Of a DNA stretch of 6,126 nucleotides, positions 1-4,700 are shown piece by piece. Under the pieces are notes generated by a model that saw nothing but the letters and a program-made list of their open reading frames with translations, had not been told where the DNA came from and searched no databases. The stretch's first letter is position 1; the number at the start of each line of letters is the position of its first letter. A program made the position numbers and the translations under genes. The DNA lies in NCBI GenBank assembly GCA_964390645.1, contig CAYMLL010000392.1, positions 1-6,126 of the forward strand, written 5' to 3'. This stretch comes from CAYMLL01 sp964390645 (GTDB lineage Bacteria > Planctomycetota > UBA8108).

Positions 1-1762
1 CCCAGGGCGACGGAGACCGCGTAGACGCGCCCCGTGCTCTCTGCCATCAGATCGAGGCTGTCGAGTTCCCAGCGCGACGCCGCCTCATCGGTCGGGTCGA
101 CCTCGTCGATGCGACCGGCCATCACGGCCTCGGTGCTCAACTCCAGGTCGTTCTTGGTGACCGAGGCCGTCAAGGCGACAGCTGCGCTCCCGGCTTCCGT
201 GCTCCAGGAGATGGCCGCAGCCCCGGAGACGGCGATGAAATCGGTGTGGTTCGCGGCGTCCATGTCCACGGACCCGTCCGGATAGACGGAACCTTCGGTG
301 GACGGACGCTCGACACGCAAGGAGCCGCCGAAGTCAACGCTTGCCAGTGAATCTTCCGTGGCGAAGTTGAGGGCCGTGTCACCCGCGACGCCGAGCTCGA
401 ATCTTCCCTTGTCCCGATCACCCGGTTGCCAGAAGTTCTTCCCCGAGTCGTGACCTGCGGTCGCGAAGGCGCCGACGACGGCAACACTGGTTTGCTGGCC
501 GCTGTTCTCGGCATTCAGCCTCAGCTTTCCGACGGTGACCTTGCCACCCTGGCTCGGCGTCGTGCTGGCGTGGAGTTCATCATCCACCCCCCAGGCTTCA
601 TCCTTGTCGGCGGTGTCGGGGTCATCCAGAGGCAGAGGCCCCAGGAAGGCGCCGGTGCGGCGGTCGGTCTCCACCACCGCGGCGGCCGCTCCGACCCCCA
701 CGGTTCCACCCCAGGCGAAGCCTCCGGCCCCGATACTGTGCTGGGCCAGACTGGTGGATTCTATCTCGAGCTCGCCGAGGGGGGCCGTCAGCATCACCCC
801 ATCGGCGACCTGAGCCACCGTTCGGCTGCGGTGCCGCGTCGTCGCCTGGCTCAACGCGATGCCGATCTTGTCCGATTCGGATCCCGCCTGCGCGAACTCC
901 CAGGACTCGACATCCTCGCCGGCGCGGACCTCGACGCCCCCGCTTGCGGCATGGAGCTGGACGCCGCCGCCGACCAGGGCCTCGGTGCGGTTGTCGATCT
1001 CTCGCCACATCACCGACCCGCCGAGCCCGAAGTTGCCCGACTTGTTCCCGAAGAGCGAGAAGATGTTGCCGACCGAGTTGTCTTTCTTGACCTTTAGTGA
1101 GTCCGGGCCAAAGAAACCCCGCAGCAAGGCGTTCTCATTGATCCGCAAGTGCATGATTCCGGCCAGGGCCACGAGCTCCATGTCGGTCGCTGCCGTGACG
1201 GAAACTCGCTGCCCCGTCGTCTTTGCTTTCGCTGCCTCGCTCTGGTTGATCCGGGCTCCGTCCTCGATCTCGGCAAGCGACTCGTTGTCGTAGGAAGTCA
1301 CGCCGACGGAGAACGTGAAGGAGGTCAGCTCCTTGTCGTCCTTGACGAGGTTGTCGGATTTGGGGGTGAAGACCTTGGTGTTGGCCCAGGTGTTGAGGAT
1401 ACGACTGAGTCCCAGTGAGCCGTCCAGAAGCGTGGCGAGATCCTTGAACGGATGGCAGTCGGTCGCCTCGTCCTTGTCGATACCGATGCAGGAGGAGAAG
1501 GGAATCAGATCCGCCGCGTCGATGAGCAGCGGATAGCTGACCAGCGCGTTGACGTTGAGGGCTACATCGGCCTCGATGCCGGCCGTGTCGGCGATCACGG
1601 CCTTGGCGCTGTTTTCGTAGACCCCCACGGGTACGGCAACTCCCACCGCCCATTTCTTTCCCGCGTTGGGCACGACGTTGCCCTGGGCCTTGGTCTGGAC
1701 CTTCTGGGTGATCAAGGACTCGACCGTGACCTCCGTGTCGGACGTCAAGCTACCCTCGATGA
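1..1762 (-). CDS. Segment C of the giant gene: C-terminal-side solenoid, incomplete at the window end
   Basis: This is the downstream part of the gene (about residues 1348-1933). Reading it by hand in the frame whose codons begin at 1760 gives no stop down to base 3. The first residues repeat the end of segment B (I-E-G-S-L-T-S-D-T-E-V-T-V), confirming the join. Strand-turn patterns recur: V-G-V-A-V-P-V-G-V-Y-E-N-S-A-K-A-V-I, F-S-V-G-V-T-S-Y-D-N-E-S-L-A-E-I, G-V-Q-L-H-A-A-S-G-G-V-E-V-R-A, and V-S-G-A-A-A-I-S-W-S-T. This is the alternating small/hydrophobic pattern of solenoid rungs, with A-x-I or A-x-V at the end of each pair of strands. A glycine/alanine-rich rung is at about 640-740. It is followed downstream (lower coordinates) by an acidic loop of D-D-P-D-T-A-D-K-D-E type at about 575-630. 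No autotransporter barrel, LPxTG or other anchor is visible before the window ends. Confidence 0.87.
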
Positions 1763-4700
1763 NNNNNNNNNNNNNNNNNNNNNNNNNNNNNNNNNNNNNN
1801 NNNNNNNNNNNNNNNNNNNNNNNNNNNNNNNNNNNNNNNNNNNNNNNNNNNNNNNNNNNNNNGTGATCAAGGACTCGACCGTGACCTCCGTGTCGGACGT
1901 CAAGCTACCCTCGATGATGGCGGAGACCTCATCGTGGAATACGAGATTCACCGCCACACTGCCACTGATCGACGATTCCCCCTTGCCCGTTTTCCAATCC
2001 GTGCTCTTCTTGACGGGGTCCGGGTCGTTGGCAAGAGGGTACGCCTCTTTGAATCCAGTCGGGAATGGGTCCAGGACGGACTTCGTGCCTCGAAAGCTGC
2101 TCGTCACCTCTCCCTTGGTCAAGAAGTCGCTGAGGGTCGGCTCGCTACCGATCAGGGTGCCGGCGTTCTGCGTGCTCTTGGAGGTCAGCTTGGCTCGCAC
2201 CACAATGCCCGGGGAGTCACCGTTCTCGCTGGCCGTCAGCAGATGAGTCGAGGCGAGCGGGATCTCGGACGCATCGAGCACGATCGGCTCGGCATCCACA
2301 GCCTCCTGGGGCGATTCCGCGAGCCGCAGGGAGCTCGCACCGTGGACGATGGCGTAGTAGACCAAACCGCTCGCCAGCCCGCCGATGGGAAGATCGTTCT
2401 GCGTCAGCGTCGATCCGATCTCGATTCCGTGACGAAGACCGCTGGTCGTCCCCAGATCGAGCCCGATCGCCGCCCCGCCCGAGGTCGCGGCGAGCTTAAT
2501 ACGATCCTCATCCAGCACCAGCGCGAAGTAGTCTCCCCCGTTCACCAGGCCACCGATGGCGCTCCCATCGCCGCTGAGGTAGCGCACCTGCTCGCCGTCC
2601 TCGAGGCCGTGGTTGACGACGCGGATCGAGTCGTCGAGCACCTCGACCGGAGCCGTGATCGTCGGATCGAAGATGATGACAGGATCCGCGCGGTTGTAGA
2701 GCTCCACGTCGGCGAAGATGCGCAAGGCGTGACGCCGCGTCGTCTCGGGGCCCGCATCGGAAAGATCGATCGGGGCGTTCCCGGTGAGACTCTTCAGCTG
2801 GATGTGATCCTCGTCGTACTCGATCACGAGATAGTCCGTGTTGTCCGCGAGACCGCCGATCGCCGCGCCGCCACCACTCTGGTAGTTGACCTTCTGGTCG
2901 GTCTTCAGGCCGTGATCGAGCAGCTCGATCGTTTCGCGGTCGTAGTCGACGACAGGCGCAGAGCGCGTCGCCTCGACCGTCAGCACGGTCGAGGCCGTGG
3001 ACAAAGCCTGCATCGAACCGCTGGCGCCGCTCCCGAGGTCGAGGTAGGCGAGGGTGTCTCCGCCGGCCGCGGCCGAGGCTTGCTCGATCGAGCTCGCCAG
3101 CCGGACGATGTTGGCGTCCAGACGCACCGCGTAATAAGTCTGACCGTCGAGCAGCTGACCGACCGGGCTGCCATCGCCAACCAGGTACTGGACCTCCTGC
3201 CCGGTCTCGAGCTCGTGCTCGGGCGAGATGATCCAGTCGTTCAACGTATCGACCGAATGACCTTCGAACCGTTGCGGCGCCGTCGCGGAGGATCCAGCTC
3301 CCCCGCTGAGCGAGAGAGCCGTTCCGGCGCGCGCCAGCGCAGGACTTGAGGCCAGCTGAAACTCCAGCGCGCTCAGGACGATGGCGTGGTAGTCCCCACC
3401 GGGGGCGAGGCCCCCGATCGGGGTGTTGGGCTGGGAGCTCTCATCTAGCCCAGGCTCGTAGGTGACCCTCTGAGCGGTGACGAAGCCGTGATCCTCCTCG
3501 AAGAGAATCGAGTTCTTGACGGTATCGATGACCGACCACTCCACGGTCGAGGACGGATCGAAGACAATCGGCGGCGAGATCCCCGCCNNNNNNNNNNNNN
3601 NNNNNNNNNNNNNNNNNNNNNNNNNNNNNNNNNNNNNNNNNNNNNNNNNNNNNNNNNNNNNNNNNNNNNNNNNNNNNNNNNNNNNNNCGACCACTCCACG
3701 GTCGAGGACGGATCGAAGACAATCGGCGGCGAGATCCCCGCCCGATCGACCGCCGTCAAGGACTGCGAACCGGAGTCGCTGGCGTCCAGCAAGGGAAGCG
3801 CCGTATTCGTGTCGGCCTCCCCGAACGTCGTGGCGAGCTGCAGCGTGTCGGCATCGACTCGTATGACGAAGTACTCACCGCCGTCGACGAGCGTCACGGG
3901 CTCGTTTCCATTCTCGTCTTCACTCTCGATATCGAGCACGATCGGCTGCCCCTCCCCACTCGAATAGACCACGCGCTCCCCGGACAGGAGGCCGTGGTTG
4001 GGAATCGTCAGCGTGCCGACGGCGAAATCGAGCACCGCCTCGCCGAAGTCGATCGTCCCGGTCGGATCGAGCTCACGGCTGATTCCCTCGGGGAGAAAGC
4101 CGTAGGAGCGCGACAGCTCTTGAGCGCTCTCGATCGTCGGGTCGCTCCGGTAGACGAGTGAGTCGCCCGTCTCGATGCCGCTGGTATCGACCGTGATCGT
4201 GTTTCTGGCCGCGTCGAGATCCACGGCCGGCCGGAACTCACGCGCCTCCGATTCGTAGACGAAGTAGTGCTCGTCGCCGAGTCCTGGCCCGGAGAGATGC
4301 AGCGAGTTGCCCGCCGCCGCATCCGCTTCGGTCTCCGCCAGACGGAACTGATCGGGCTGAGCCGGATCGACGATCGTGAAATAGGTCAAGCCGTCGTAGA
4401 GGCCGTCGATGGGCTCGCTTTCGCGTCCCGGCGGATCCGTCTCGATGAAGTTCGTCGGCGGCCGGACTCGATACTGAACGGCCAGGCCGGTCTTGAGATC
4501 GGCGCCCGGCAAGTCGAAGAGAAAGCGCCCCTGACGGAGGCTCACGGCGGGGTCGAAGCGACGGCTGTCGGAGAGCGCCAGGGAGTGGACCGCGTCCGGG
4601 TCGGCGCCGAAATGCCCCAGATCGATCTCCTCGGCTCGAAGGAGCTGGATCGTATCGGCGTCGATCACCCGGACCACGAGCTGCTCGTCGGCGACCAGTC

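Larger units (their letters stand above)
1..2227 (-). other. C-terminal-side beta-solenoid region (interrupted by first N run)
   Basis: After the module array the protein returns to short alternating strands: S-G-S-V-A-V-N-L-V, A-V-G-V-A-V-P-V-G-V-Y, F-S-V-G-V-T-S-Y, and G-V-E-V-R-A. Each strand pair tends to end in A-x-I/V followed by a turn. The rungs are separated by irregular stretches at about 2160-1975 and 1570-1330, and by a phenylalanine/glycine-containing one at about 1125-1025 (R-G-F-F-G-P to I-F-S-L-F-G-N-K). The solenoid assignment is by pattern and is not proven. Confidence 0.58.
3275..3741 (-). repeat. HGL module 5 (full, split by the N run)
   Basis: After collapsing the N run this unit is 104 residues (about 791-894). 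The linker is I-V-F-D-P-S-S-T-V-E-W-S, followed by D-H-G-F-V-T-A-Q-R-V-T-Y. A long hairpin ends in N-T-P-I-G-G-L-A-P-G-G-D-Y, then F-Q-L-A-S-S-P-A-L-A-R-A. The apparent length of 467 bases includes 155 artefactual bases. Confidence 0.7.

Noticed and set aside
426..1097. Plus-strand open frame of 223 codons
   Set aside because: It is antisense to a solenoid region that translates coherently on the minus strand. It has shadow-like composition and no recognisable motif.
1135..1653. Minus-strand open frame of 172 codons rich in R, G and Q
   Set aside because: It is in the wrong frame: the frame with codons starting at 1760 is open all the way to base 3 and continues the solenoid pattern across the collapsed gap.
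1708..1917. The 55-base duplicates as biological direct repeats or attachment sites
   Set aside because: Both pairs are exactly 55 bases, perfect, and directly abut 100-N runs. That is an assembly overlap signature rather than target-site duplication or att sites.
1934..3349. Long plus-strand open frame (471 codons), itself with an apparent repeat of about 90 residues
   Set aside because: It is antisense to the HGL modules. Its R/D/V/L-rich composition and period mirror the minus-strand repeats and GC-biased third positions, and it shows no known domain.
3445..3587. Arginine/serine-rich C-terminus of an 888-residue protein
   Set aside because: It results from reading through 100 N in the wrong frame. 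The adjacent frame continues module 5 perfectly.
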